Shown: positions 54,246 through 63,926 of the stretch, one piece after another
How the letters are laid out: each line of letters starts with the position of its first letter
How positions within the stretch are numbered: position 1 is the first letter of the stretch
From: Peribacillus faecalis
GTDB taxonomy: Bacteria; Bacillota; Bacilli; Bacillales; DSM-1321
NCBI RefSeq assembly: GCF_014712675.1
Contig: NZ_JACXSI010000069.1
Location: forward strand, 52,185-116,184
Direction: 5' to 3'
DNA: 64,000 bases
Made by a program: the position numbers and the translations under genes
The notes under the pieces: generated by a model
Seen by the model: only the letters and a program-made list of their open reading frames with translations
Told to the model about the DNA's origin: nothing
The model's database searches: none

Positions 54246-55997
54246 ATGGTTAAAGGATTGGGTATAGACTTAGGAACTACGTATTCTTGTGTTGCGTATA
54301 TTGATGAGAATGGAAAAGCTGTTGTGTTGAAAAATTCAGAAGGCAAGACGACTACACCATCTGTTGTTTATTTCGAAACAGAAAAAAATGTTATTGTCGG
54401 AGAGATTGCCAAACAGAGTCTGATATCAGAACCGGATAACACAGTCGCTTTTATTAAACGTGATATGGGAAAAGTAGATGAAGATACAAAGCAACCAATT
54501 ATGAGAACCATTCAGGGAATGCAGATGTCTCCCCAAGAAATATCGGCTAAAATACTTACGAAATTAGTAAAAGATGCTAATGCAGAGCTAAGAGCAATAG
54601 GCAAATTAAGTGATTCTGATCCGGATGTGAAAGATGTTGTCATTACTTGTCCTGCATATTTTGGCATGGCTGAAAGAGAAGCAACGAAAGCAGCTGGTAA
54701 AATAGCCGGCCTAAACGTGCTGAATATTATTCCGGAACCGACTGCTGCAGCATTGAATTATGCACATGTGAGTCAAGATAAGCAAAAAAACTTTATGGTT
54801 TATGATTTAGGCGGAGGTACGTTTGATGTCACAATTATTGATATGAACAACGGCAAACCGAGAGTCATATGTACAGATGGCAGTCATACATTGGGCGGCA
54901 AGGACTGGGATGAAATACTGGTTCATTATTTTGCCGACAAATATTTAGAAGAAAAAGGCGAGGACATTAGAGAAAATCTTGATATTTTACAAGAATTGTT
55001 CTTGAAAGCAGAACAAACAAAAATTACATTAAGCAGCAGAGAAACAGCACCTATCATGATTATTGGTGATGCGGGAAGATTGAACTTTACTATGACAAGA
55101 AGCGAATTTGAAGAAAAAACGAAAGAGCTCTTAGAAAGAAGTTTAAGTTATACCGATACTTGTTTGAAAATAGCTGCTGCTAAAAAATTCAAAAAGGAAC
55201 TCGAAGCGATAACAGACGAGGAAATGAATAAATATTTACATGAAAATATTACCGATATTCTTTTAGTTGGCGGTTCTTCTAAAATGCCTCAAGTATCAAA
55301 ATTGATTTCCGATAGATATGGAATCGAACCGAAGGAAGCGGATTTAGATGAGGCTGTGGCAAAAGGAGCAGCCATTTGCGCTAGCAATGAGTTTATTGAT
55401 TTCAGTGAAGAAGATTGGCAAGTAGTAAAAAATTCTGTTGGCGAGCAGGAGTATGAGGTTGTTAAAGAAGCACTTCAAACTGGTAATAAAACTATTATAA
55501 AACAATATGAAAATGTATTGCCAAGACATATGGTTCAAAAACAAGAATCCCGGGGAATGATTTTTACAAATGTATCGCCGAGAACGTACGGAACGTCTGC
55601 ATATGAAGCTTCTAATACAGATAAGCTAGTAATTTTTAATTTTATTCAAAGAAATGATGAACTGCCGAAAACGCATACTCTATCCTTTTATACGAGATTA
55701 GAAGGGCAAAGCGGAGTTGATATTGAATTGTATGAATCATTTGCTATGAGTGCTAAAACGGAACTCGAAGATGCAACAAGAATTGGTTTTGGCGTACTTG
55801 ATTTTCCGCACGCAATGCCAAAAGGAACGCCGATCGAAGTAACACTTAAAATGAACAGTTCAGGTTTATTGGAAGTTAGCGCTTTTCATAAGGAAACAAA
55901 TAGTGTTTATAATGGTACCTTTGATGTTTCCAATTCTTTATCTTCAGAAGAAACAGAACAAGCTATTGAACGTAACAAAAAACAATCATTTAGTTAA
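54246..55997 (+). CDS. Divergent Hsp70 (DnaK-like) without a C-terminal lid
   Basis: 583 residues. The nucleotide-binding domain is intact: GIDLGTTYS (6-14), the linker-proximal Lys region, DLGGGTFDVT (about 187-196), TLGGKDWDE (about 214-222) and LVGGSSKMPQV (about 340-350). A beta-sandwich substrate domain follows (about 430-570, with NVSPRTYGTSAYE and IEVTLKMNSSGLLEVSA). The helical lid and the EEVD-like end are missing. It is not the housekeeping dnaK, which lies with grpE and dnaJ in Bacillales. AAGGAG precedes ATG. It is followed after 39 bases by a membrane protein with J-like modules. Confidence 0.88.
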   Translation: MVKGLGIDLGTTYSCVAYIDENGKAVVLKNSEGKTTTPSVVYFETEKNVIVGEIAKQSLISEPDNTVAFIKRDMGKVDEDTKQPIMRTIQGMQMSPQEISAKILTKLVKDANAELRAIGKLSDSDPDVKDVVITCPAYFGMAEREATKAAGKIAGLNVLNIIPEPTAAALNYAHVSQDKQKNFMVYDLGGGTFDVTIIDMNNGKPRVICTDGSHTLGGKDWDEILVHYFADKYLEEKGEDIRENLDILQELFLKAEQTKITLSSRETAPIMIIGDAGRLNFTMTRSEFEEKTKELLERSLSYTDTCLKIAAAKKFKKELEAITDEEMNKYLHENITDILLVGGSSKMPQVSKLISDRYGIEPKEADLDEAVAKGAAICASNEFIDFSEEDWQVVKNSVGEQEYEVVKEALQTGNKTIIKQYENVLPRHMVQKQESRGMIFTNVSPRTYGTSAYEASNTDKLVIFNFIQRNDELPKTHTLSFYTRLEGQSGVDIELYESFAMSAKTELEDATRIGFGVLDFPHAMPKGTPIEVTLKMNSSGLLEVSAFHKETNSVYNGTFDVSNSLSSEETEQAIERNKKQSFS

Positions 55998-56036
55998 TCG
56001 GGATCCATTTAGTGGTGTATTCGTGAGGTGATATAC

Positions 56037-58262
56037 ATGACTGAAAAGACGTACTTTGAATTATTTAAAATTGAAGTGAATGAGTCATTAATTTTCAATC
56101 CGACACGAGAGTTTGAAGCAAAAATTAATAAAGCTTTTCAGGATTCAGAAAATAATTGGAAACAATTAAAGCTGAAGAACTTAGGAAAAGTAAGTGATGG
56201 GGCAGCGGAAAATTTAAAAAAACTGAAAGCGCATGAATTCGATATTTTAAAAGATCCGGAAGAACGGAAGAATTATTATTTGGAAATAAAAAAGGATAAG
56301 ATAATCGAGTTAAAAACGGAATTAATCGAATCAAATGAAGCTGAAATAGACTTCGGACATTTACAGCGGAAATACAAGCAATATCTTTCGGATTCGGAAA
56401 TGTTGGACGAATCGAATTTATTCACCGCTTTTGGATTTGATGAAAACGCCAGCTATGGAACTACTGAAAAGACTATGAAGAAGAAAATGGAAAGACTGCA
56501 AAAACAATATGACTCGCATCCAATTGATAGCAAGTACCAAAAATATATTAACTTAAAAAGCATATTAAAGAAATTTCAAAAAGAAGTGTATAAGACGGAT
56601 GAGTTTAAGAATCATTATGAGGACTACAAGACAATACTGCGCTATTCAAACTTTATACAGCTATTAATAAAAGTAAGAGGAAAAGATATAACGGCTATAT
56701 ATTTCAATGATATTTTGTTGAAAAAAGCGGAGGAAGCCGGAATAGAAAAGCAAGAATTTACTCTGTTTCTGATGAAGTATCATATGTACTTTGGCATTAA
56801 AGGGATTTCCCCTGTTACAGACTACTATATTAAGAATTTCGAAAAAATAAAGCATGAAAAGAATGATAAACAACAAGAAATACTAAAAGGTACTTCTGTA
56901 AAGGAATTTGAGTATTCCCTTGGTCGAAGCGCATTAAAAGCAGAGAATCTTGATGAAGCATACTATCATTTTAAAGAGGCCAATAACATTGACCCTGGAT
57001 TTGCCTTATATGAACTGGCAGAATTATATTATTCTGGTACGGAAAAATTGCCTAAGGATCTAAATAAGTCTTATAAATTACACCAGGAAGCGATTAAGGA
57101 GAAGAATAGAAATACCTGCAATAATCGGTATTCATTGTATCGTCTCAGTCAGATGACCTTCAAAGGGGAAGGTTGTAAAAAAGATGAAAAATTAGGATTT
57201 TCGTATTTAAAGAGTTTTATATCCTCAAACAATTCGCCGACGTCCGATTATTATGAGCAGGCCAGACTTGATTTGGCGGAGTGCTATTATAAAGGCAGAG
57301 GTACTGCGAAAGATTACAAACTAGCATTAAATACTTACCATCACCTATACAGTGCAGCAGCTAAAAAGCAAATTAAAAAGATTGAAAGAGAGCTTTCCTA
57401 TAAACCAAGTTTAATGATTTGTTTATATATTGTTTCTTACATCATTTTATGCTTAGTGTCCATGCATTATATAGAAAAGGTTTTCTCTTCAAGTTTCAAT
57501 CGTATAAATGTACTAACCTATTTTAGTATTTTATTTGCTTGGATGATTTATTCAGGTCTGTTTTTAAGTATCAAGCATTCGTGGTTAAATCAATTGAAGG
57601 GAATTAAGGGGACAACAGCTATAGTGAAAATTGTACGATTCTTTGATTCGCATAAAAAAGCGATTATCAGTACAGCGGTTCTATTATTTGGAGGCGTTTG
57701 TTTTTATTGGCTCTATACGAAGGGCATAATCAAACCGTGGTTAACAGAAGAGGATTATGGAGAGATTCCTGAATTAGTTTGTCTTTTATTAGATTATGGA
57801 GTCAACTGGGTTACTGCTGGAATAATGTTAATCGTATTGCTTCCTTTAATTAATATTATCAATACAAATATGTGTAAGCTGACGATTTTCGGCAGTATAA
57901 ACGTGAATTTCAAATCAGTTCTTCAGGGAGTTGTCTGTGCATGTATATTCGTATTTGGTATTTACTATGCTGTGCAATGGTCGGCGACAAATGTCTTAAC
58001 AGAGTTTAGTGTGTTGAAGTATATAGGAATAACTATCTTTATTTCTGTCATTGCATATTTGTTTAACTTACCTAAGATCATAAAAGAAATATTCAACGGA
58101 AAAACAGCCATGTATACATTGGCCGCTCTTTTATTGTATGGTGCTCTTACATGTGCGACGGTAGCAGAAAATTATGGCGACATACCAATAGCCACTACAA
58201 TAGTGCAAGTAATGATCGCTTATTATTTTGTATTGAGTGGAAGAATAAGTGATATTTATTAA
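56037..58262 (+). CDS. Membrane protein with tandem degenerate J-like modules and Sel1-type repeats
   Basis: 741 residues. Residues about 6-82 resemble a J domain without HPD (YFELFKI..., then ILKDPEERKNYY at 70-81). Residues about 128-197 resemble a second one, with NLFTAFGFDENAS, SHPID at 160-164 where HPD is expected, and a YKTDEFKNHYEDY end. A helical region with Sel1/TPR-like repeats follows (about 285-455: LYELAELYYSGTEKLPKDL, RLDLAECYYKGRGTAKDY). The C-terminal 280 residues contain eight hydrophobic spans. GAGGTG at 56025-56030 selects ATG 56037. Probably recruits the Hsp70 encoded upstream to a membrane task. No named family recognised. Confidence 0.7.
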   Translation: MTEKTYFELFKIEVNESLIFNPTREFEAKINKAFQDSENNWKQLKLKNLGKVSDGAAENLKKLKAHEFDILKDPEERKNYYLEIKKDKIIELKTELIESNEAEIDFGHLQRKYKQYLSDSEMLDESNLFTAFGFDENASYGTTEKTMKKKMERLQKQYDSHPIDSKYQKYINLKSILKKFQKEVYKTDEFKNHYEDYKTILRYSNFIQLLIKVRGKDITAIYFNDILLKKAEEAGIEKQEFTLFLMKYHMYFGIKGISPVTDYYIKNFEKIKHEKNDKQQEILKGTSVKEFEYSLGRSALKAENLDEAYYHFKEANNIDPGFALYELAELYYSGTEKLPKDLNKSYKLHQEAIKEKNRNTCNNRYSLYRLSQMTFKGEGCKKDEKLGFSYLKSFISSNNSPTSDYYEQARLDLAECYYKGRGTAKDYKLALNTYHHLYSAAAKKQIKKIERELSYKPSLMICLYIVSYIILCLVSMHYIEKVFSSSFNRINVLTYFSILFAWMIYSGLFLSIKHSWLNQLKGIKGTTAIVKIVRFFDSHKKAIISTAVLLFGGVCFYWLYTKGIIKPWLTEEDYGEIPELVCLLLDYGVNWVTAGIMLIVLLPLINIINTNMCKLTIFGSINVNFKSVLQGVVCACIFVFGIYYAVQWSATNVLTEFSVLKYIGITIFISVIAYLFNLPKIIKEIFNGKTAMYTLAALLLYGALTCATVAENYGDIPIATTIVQVMIAYYFVLSGRISDIY

Positions 58263-58368
58263 GGGGAGCAGTTTTAAGAAGTAACTGATTTTAGCAGACT
58301 TGAATATAATAACCTACTTTAAATGGGCTAATAATTATGAGTTAGCTATGTGAAGTGGGGAGATCGTC

Positions 58369-59472
58369 GTGGAACGTGAGGATTTGTTTAGAAAAGCAGC
58401 TCATTTTATAAGAGAGTGCTATTATGAGTTGGCGATTGAGGAGGAAATTGTTCGGCGTACAGAGGAGATCCGCAAAGAAATAGAGGAAACCGGATTTTAT
58501 GAGCATAAATATGAAGAACTTGCTCACGGCGCAAAGATGGCATGGCGAAACAGCAACTGCTGTATCGGACGTCTTTTTTGGGAAAATCTCCATGTAATAG
58601 ACGCTCGGAAAGCAAGTGGTGTAGAGGGTGTCTACAGGGGGATTCTCCATCATATTGAATATGCGACAAACGGAGGGAAAATTCGTCCGGCAATTACAAT
58701 TTTTAAGCCATTCAGGAATGAGCAGGACAACATAATTATTTACAACCCGCAGCTAATTAGTTATGCAGGCTATAAAACAGATTGCGGATTAATAGGAGAT
58801 GCACAGTCTGTTTCACTTACTGCGTTTTGTGAGAAGTCAGGGTGGGAAGGCGAAAAGAAGAATTTTCAGGTGCTGCCGGTAGTTTTCTCTATAGATGGTA
58901 ATAAGCCTGAATGGTTTTCGATTCCCTCTGAATTAGTGAAGGAAGTACCCATTGAACATCCTGAATGGCCGATAAAGAAGCTGAATTTAAAATGGTATGC
59001 CGTTCCGTTTATTTCCAATATGAGACTTGAAATCGGCGGGATTTCGTATTGTGCTGCGCCATTTAATGGATGGTATACAGGGGCAGAAATCGGTGCCCGA
59101 AACTTTGCTGACAAAGACCGTTTTAATATGCTGCCGGCAGTTGCTGAATTGATGGGACTCGACTCGGGACATAATAGCTCATTGTGGAAAGACAGAGCGT
59201 TAGTTGAACTGAATGCAGCTGTTTTATATTCCTTTAAAAAACAAGGTGTAACAATTGTCGATCATCATACAGCTGCAGAGCAATTCAGGATTTTCGAGAA
59301 AAAGGAAGCTTTGTGTCAGCGGGGGGTGACCGGGAATTGGCAAGCATTAATCCCGCCGATGGCTCCTGCTTGTACCCATATGTATCACAAAAATTACAAC
59401 GATGAAATAAAAACTCCTAACTACTTTCCGCGGGAATGCAGTCATCATTGTTCGGAAGGAAAAAATAGTTAA
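58369..59472 (+). CDS. nos: Bacterial nitric oxide synthase, oxygenase domain
   Basis: 367 residues, oxygenase domain only. Heme-thiolate segment AWRNSNCCIGRLFW (58-71) with Cys65 as ligand; the residue before it is Cys64, where the family usually has Arg. Substrate site NGWYTGAEIGARN (about 236-248) with the guanidinium-binding Glu, and the C-terminal VDHHTAAEQF. Oxidises L-arginine to NO using cellular reductases. A Cys-containing C-terminus (CSHHCSEG) extends beyond the usual end. GTG start behind GGGGAG (58356-58361). Confidence 0.94.
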   Translation: MEREDLFRKAAHFIRECYYELAIEEEIVRRTEEIRKEIEETGFYEHKYEELAHGAKMAWRNSNCCIGRLFWENLHVIDARKASGVEGVYRGILHHIEYATNGGKIRPAITIFKPFRNEQDNIIIYNPQLISYAGYKTDCGLIGDAQSVSLTAFCEKSGWEGEKKNFQVLPVVFSIDGNKPEWFSIPSELVKEVPIEHPEWPIKKLNLKWYAVPFISNMRLEIGGISYCAAPFNGWYTGAEIGARNFADKDRFNMLPAVAELMGLDSGHNSSLWKDRALVELNAAVLYSFKKQGVTIVDHHTAAEQFRIFEKKEALCQRGVTGNWQALIPPMAPACTHMYHKNYNDEIKTPNYFPRECSHHCSEGKNS

Positions 59473-59518
59473 AAATCGAATAGTATATACTAAATGACTA
59501 TGTTAGGGGGAATGCTGT

Positions 59519-60688
59519 ATGAGTTATGCGGAACTTGATTTTATATTGCAAAAGTCGATAGCTGATATGGGTATACCAAGCGTTGTAGCAATTGTCGCAA
59601 ATAAAGAAGAGATATTGTATGAAGAATCTTTCGGACAAATCGGCAAAGGAAGCCGGCAGCCGATTTCGATGGATACCGTTTTTTGGATTGCTTCGATGAC
59701 AAAAGTTATCACAACTACAGCAGCCTTGCAGCTTGTCGAAAGAGGTCTCCTGCAGCTTCATGAGCCCGTAAGCAAAGTATTGCCGGATATTAATCGAATT
59801 CCGGTGCTTGCCGGTTTTGATGAGGATGGCAATGCGATATTGCGAAAGGCTGAAAATCAAATTACGCTTCATCATTTGCTGGCTCATACAGCTGGTTTTG
59901 TATACGATATGTGGAATGAGGACATTGTTGCGTTTACAAAAGAACGGAACATTCCCGGAATTATTCAATGCAAAAATGAAACATTGGAGAAAACGCCGGC
60001 AGTATTTAATGCCGGCAAACGCTGGGAGTACGGCATTAATATAGAATGGGTCGGTAAGGTTGTCGAGGCGGTCAGCGGTCAATCATTGAGAGATTATATG
60101 CTAAAGCATATTTTATTGCCGCTCGGGATGAATGATACGGATTTTCTCTTAAGCGAGGAGCAGCGTGCCCGCCTTGCGAAAATGCACGTCCGAGACGAAG
60201 ATGGGCGTTTTCATGCCATTGACTTTGAAATGACACAAGAGCCGGAGTTTTTCATGGGCGGCGGAGGACTTTATTCGACAGCTGGCGATTACATGAAATT
60301 TATGCAAATGCTACTTAATGACGGCACTTTGAATGAGAAGCAAATATTGCAACCGCAAACGGTAAAGATGATGATGACCAATCAAATAGGCGATTTGAAT
60401 ATGCACCCGCTTATAACAGCAATTCCATCATCGACTAATAATGTGAACTTTTTTCCTGAAATGATTAAAAAATGGGGATACGGGTTCATGATTAACACGG
60501 AAGATGTGCCGGGCGGCAGACGTGCCAGCAGCCTCGCATGGGCAGGGCTAGGGAACACGTACTTTTGGATTGATCCGGTAGAGAGAATAGCTGCCGTGTT
60601 TATGACACAAATTTTGCCGTTTGCAGATGAGGATGTACTAGATGTGTTTTCGCAGTTTGAGAAAGCTGTATACAGGCATCTGTTGTAA
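59519..60688 (+). CDS. Serine hydrolase, class C beta-lactamase fold
   Basis: 389 residues with the nucleophile motif SMTK in WIASMTKVITTTAALQ (about 57-72), YGIN as the Tyr motif (about 171-174), HHLLAHTAGF (about 117-126) and a GGGG segment near 252. No signal peptide, so cytoplasmic; similar proteins are esterases (EstB-like) or D-amino peptidases rather than true beta-lactamases. GGGGG precedes ATG. Confidence 0.85.
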   Translation: MSYAELDFILQKSIADMGIPSVVAIVANKEEILYEESFGQIGKGSRQPISMDTVFWIASMTKVITTTAALQLVERGLLQLHEPVSKVLPDINRIPVLAGFDEDGNAILRKAENQITLHHLLAHTAGFVYDMWNEDIVAFTKERNIPGIIQCKNETLEKTPAVFNAGKRWEYGINIEWVGKVVEAVSGQSLRDYMLKHILLPLGMNDTDFLLSEEQRARLAKMHVRDEDGRFHAIDFEMTQEPEFFMGGGGLYSTAGDYMKFMQMLLNDGTLNEKQILQPQTVKMMMTNQIGDLNMHPLITAIPSSTNNVNFFPEMIKKWGYGFMINTEDVPGGRRASSLAWAGLGNTYFWIDPVERIAAVFMTQILPFADEDVLDVFSQFEKAVYRHLL

Positions 60689-60699
60689 TGATAAGGAAG

Positions 60700-60730
60700 C
60701 GGGACTATCTTATAGGTCCTGCTTTTCTAT
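60700..60730 (+). terminator. Terminator between the serine hydrolase and dsdA
   Basis: AGCGGGAC pairs with GTCCTGCT (one G-T) and is followed by TTTTCT. Confidence 0.65.
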
Positions 60731-60764
60731 GTATGGTAACATGAGTGAAATGGGGGATAAATGT

Positions 60765-62027
60765 ATGGAAGGTTGGTTGGAACAATTTCCGTTAATGCAG
60801 GATATGACGGATGAGAAGCCTGTTTTTTGGGTTAACCCCGATTATGAGGCTGATTTTGTATTTCAGCTCGACGATGAACTGCTGAGACAGGCAAGTGAAC
60901 GTTTTTATCGGTTTCAGCCGGTTTTAAAAAGTATATTTGGTGAAATTGCCAGTTTCGAAGGAATCATTGAATCACCGATTACCGACATATCCAAAATGAA
61001 AATACGTTTAGAAACTGTATATGAAACAACTGTTAAAGGGAATGTGCTTTTAAAGCGGGACGACTTGCTGCCTATTGCCGGTTCGATTAAAGCACGGGGT
61101 GGCTTTCATGAAGTACTGGCTTTTGCTGAGAAACTGGCACGAGAACATGGATTGCTTACTGACGGAGAATCGGATTATAGCTGTATTTTAAGCGAGGAAG
61201 CGAGGCAGCTTTTCAATCAATACCATATTGTTGTAGGCTCCACCGGCAATTTAGGGCTGAGTATTGGCATGATCGGTTCTTCGCTTGGTTTTCGTGTTTC
61301 GGTACATATGTCTCATGATGCAAAGCAATGGAAGAAGGACCTGTTAAGAAAAAATGGTGTAACGGTAGTCGAACATTTATCTGACTACTCGGTTGCGGTT
61401 GAACAGGCAAGAGCGATTTGTTCGGCTGATGAAAAGTCCTATTTTGTCGATGACGAAAATTCGCTGCTTTTGTTCGCCGGTTATGCGGTTGCGGCGTTGG
61501 AGCTGAAGCGGCAGCTTGCCGATTTAAACATTGATGTTAATTGCAATAATCCTTTATATGTTTACTTGCCTTGCGGTGTCGGCGGCGGTCCGGGTGGAAT
61601 TACATACGGATTGAAAAAGGTATTCGGTAAGCATGTTCATTGCTATTTTGCCGAGCCGCTCCAATCGCCTTCTATGCTTCTCGGTTTAATGACAAAGCAG
61701 CATGACAGTATTAGCGTCTATGATATCGGTTTAACGAACCAAACAGAAGCAGACGGTCTAGCGGTAGGGCGACCTTCGAAATTTGTCGGCAAACTGCTCA
61801 AGAAAATGCTTGCCGGTATTTATACGGTTTCCGACTATGAACTGTTGCAACTTATGAAAACCTTGAATGAAACGGAAGAGATCTTTTTAGAGCCGTCTGC
61901 GCTAGCGGGCACGAAAGGACCTTGCGTCACTGGCAAAGAAGGTATTCATCTTGTTTGGGCGACAGGAGGAAGTATCATTCCGAATAATGTAAAAAAACAA
62001 TATTTACAGAAAGCAAAAGAGCTTTAG
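60765..62027 (+). CDS. dsdA: D-serine dehydratase
   Basis: 420 residues, fold type II PLP enzyme that converts D-serine to pyruvate and ammonia. PLP lysine in AGSIKARGGFHE (about 106-117), VVGSTGNLGLSIG (about 155-167) and the phosphate loop CGVGGGPGG (about 271-279). The frame extends upstream into the hydrolase gene, but GGGGGA at 60751-60756 selects ATG 60765. Slightly shorter than the 442-448 residues of characterised DsdA. May detoxify D-serine. Confidence 0.93.
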   Translation: MEGWLEQFPLMQDMTDEKPVFWVNPDYEADFVFQLDDELLRQASERFYRFQPVLKSIFGEIASFEGIIESPITDISKMKIRLETVYETTVKGNVLLKRDDLLPIAGSIKARGGFHEVLAFAEKLAREHGLLTDGESDYSCILSEEARQLFNQYHIVVGSTGNLGLSIGMIGSSLGFRVSVHMSHDAKQWKKDLLRKNGVTVVEHLSDYSVAVEQARAICSADEKSYFVDDENSLLLFAGYAVAALELKRQLADLNIDVNCNNPLYVYLPCGVGGGPGGITYGLKKVFGKHVHCYFAEPLQSPSMLLGLMTKQHDSISVYDIGLTNQTEADGLAVGRPSKFVGKLLKKMLAGIYTVSDYELLQLMKTLNETEEIFLEPSALAGTKGPCVTGKEGIHLVWATGGSIIPNNVKKQYLQKAKEL

Positions 62028-62057
62028 AGATTAATTCTCTGTAAGCTCTTTTGTTTT
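62016..62057 (+). terminator. Terminator overlapping the dsdA stop
   Basis: AAAAGAGCTT-AGAG pairs with TCTCT-AAGCTCTTTT, T-rich tail. Confidence 0.8.
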
Positions 62058-62144
62058 TAGTGCTTAGAATTCCGGGTATAGAGTAGGAGATGGATATTTT
62101 GCGCGATTCATATTGTTTCGATATGAATAAAGGGGGTACTATTT

Positions 62145-62672
62145 GTGAAGGAAATTTTGATAATCTTGCTGTTGCAGCTAATTTATGTACCTTGCTTTAC
62201 TTTGCGGACGATTTTTCTTGTGAAGCATTTAATCGTGCCGGCATCCATACTCGGATTTGTCGAGTCGTTAATTTATGTATTCGGTTTATCATTAGTTTTT
62301 AACGGTAATCAGACCTTCCTTGGAATGCTAGTGTATGCATTCGGTTTTGGGCTTGGGATTTTAATCGGCACAAAGATTGAACAAAAACTGGCGATCGGCT
62401 ATACAACCTTTAATGTAAATCTCCCGCACAAAAATGAAGAATTGATTAAAAGACTCCGCAATGAAGGATACGGTGTAACCGTCTTTCATGGGGAAGGCAT
62501 GAACAGTGAACGTTACAAACTTGAAATATTGACGAAGAGAAATCTTGAAGAGCAGCTGCTTACTTTAATAAAAGGCTACGAATCTAATGCTTTCATCATT
62601 TCCTATGAACCTCGAAGATTCAGCGGAGGGTATATTTTGAAAAATATGCGAAAAAATAAAATGAAAAAATGA
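62145..62672 (+). CDS. YebE-like membrane protein (UPF0316; DUF5698-DUF2179)
   Basis: 175 residues: three membrane segments (about 3-22, 34-53, 57-77) with the family sequence FTLRTIFLV (about 18-26) and GFGLGILIGTKIEQKLAIGY, then a cytoplasmic DUF2179 domain (about 90-165) like the C-terminus of YitT proteins. Function unknown. GTG start after GGGGGT (62133-62138). Confidence 0.85.
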   Translation: MKEILIILLLQLIYVPCFTLRTIFLVKHLIVPASILGFVESLIYVFGLSLVFNGNQTFLGMLVYAFGFGLGILIGTKIEQKLAIGYTTFNVNLPHKNEELIKRLRNEGYGVTVFHGEGMNSERYKLEILTKRNLEEQLLTLIKGYESNAFIISYEPRRFSGGYILKNMRKNKMKK

Positions 62673-62684
62673 CCTTGTCTTTAG

Positions 62685-62733
62685 GGCTGTCCATGTATGC
62701 ATATCGTATTGCTGCAATGGGCAGCTTTTTTTG
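62685..62733 (+). terminator. Terminator after the YebE-like gene
   Basis: GCTGTCCAT and ATGGGCAGC (one G-T pair) with seven T. Confidence 0.75.
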
Positions 62734-62751
62734 ATAGGCGAGATTTTGGAA

Positions 62752-62822
62752 TTTAGTCCTTTTTCATCACTGTGAATCTATGTAATAGTTTCATAAAAAT
62801 CAAGGACAGCAGCGGTTTTTCT
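62752..62822 (+). repeat. Family A repeat, copy 10 (decayed right end)
   Basis: TTAGTCCTTTTTCAT, GTGAATCTA and a degenerate AAGGACAGCAGCGGTTTTTCT end. Rest of 62673-62969 holds only the terminator and the opuCA promoter region. Confidence 0.65.
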
Positions 62823-62969
62823 AAAAATAGTTTCATATCGTAACGGTTAGGGTAAAAAAGTATCTATAACAGATGTCATCTTTTAGAATGTTTTACATAT
62901 TTCGTTCTTTTAGTTTTTACATATGTATGTCAACTAAAAAAATGAGCATGTATCAAGGAGGGATTATAT

Positions 62970-63911
62970 ATGCTTCGATTTGAAAATGTTTCAAAAATAT
63001 ATGGGTCAAAGAAAGCTGTCGATAATCTGAATTTTGAGATTAACGAGGGAGAGTTTATTTGTTTAATAGGACCGAGCGGATGCGGAAAGACAACGACGAT
63101 GAAAATGATCAATCGTCTGAATCGCCCCTCAGAAGGGAAAATTTATTTTAAAGAAAAAGACATTATGGAAGAGGATGCAGTCAAACTGAGAAGATCGATT
63201 GGTTATGTTATTCAGCAGATCGGTTTGTTCCCGCACATGACTATTCGCGATAATATCACACTCGTTCCGAAATTGTTGAAATGGTCTTTTGAAAAACGTA
63301 ACCAACGTGCTCAAGAATTGTTGGAGCTTGTCAATATGCCACCTGAATATTTGGATCGATATCCGTATGAGCTAAGTGGCGGACAACAGCAAAGAATTGG
63401 TGTGTTGCGTGCGCTTGCGGCTGAACCGCCATTAATTCTGATGGATGAACCTTTTGGCGCGCTTGACCCAATTACACGTAACGCTCTGCAAGTGGAGTTC
63501 AAACACTTGCAACAAAAATTGGGCAAAACAATTGTATTCGTCACTCATGATATTGATGAGGCTTTGAAACTGGCAGACCGTATTTTCATTATGCGCGAAG
63601 GTCAGATGGTACAACAAGGATCGCCAAATGAAATACTACTGAACCCAGCAAATGAATTTGTTGAAGATTTTATCGGTAAAGAAAGACTTCAAGAAGCGAA
63701 GAAAAGTATTCAGACAGTTGGTCAAATTATGCTGAACAGCCCGGTTACAATTCAGCAGGACGGCCAATTATCTCATGCTATTAAGCGAATGAGAAAAACA
63801 CGTGTCGATTCACTGATGGTTGTCGATGAAAATAATGTATTGAAAGGATTATTGAATGTAGAAGATATCGAACGCGAATTCAACTTGAATAAGAAAGCAT
63901 TCCTGTATTGA
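62970..63911 (+). CDS. Glycine betaine/carnitine/choline ABC transporter ATPase, OpuCA/OpuBA type, C-terminus short
   Basis: 313 residues. Walker A GPSGCGKTT (about 33-41), signature LSGGQQQRIGVLRAL (about 135-149), Walker B LILMDEPFGALDP (about 155-167), switch His in VFVTHDID. A single CBS domain follows (about 250-305). B. subtilis OpuCA and OpuBA (about 380 residues) have two CBS domains for ionic-strength or nucleotide sensing; here the second is missing and the frame ends NLNKKAFLY. AAGGAGGGA precedes ATG. Permease genes would be expected downstream but are outside the window. Confidence 0.88.
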   Translation: MLRFENVSKIYGSKKAVDNLNFEINEGEFICLIGPSGCGKTTTMKMINRLNRPSEGKIYFKEKDIMEEDAVKLRRSIGYVIQQIGLFPHMTIRDNITLVPKLLKWSFEKRNQRAQELLELVNMPPEYLDRYPYELSGGQQQRIGVLRALAAEPPLILMDEPFGALDPITRNALQVEFKHLQQKLGKTIVFVTHDIDEALKLADRIFIMREGQMVQQGSPNEILLNPANEFVEDFIGKERLQEAKKSIQTVGQIMLNSPVTIQQDGQLSHAIKRMRKTRVDSLMVVDENNVLKGLLNVEDIEREFNLNKKAFLY

Positions 63912-63926
63912 AGCAAAATGAAGTTT

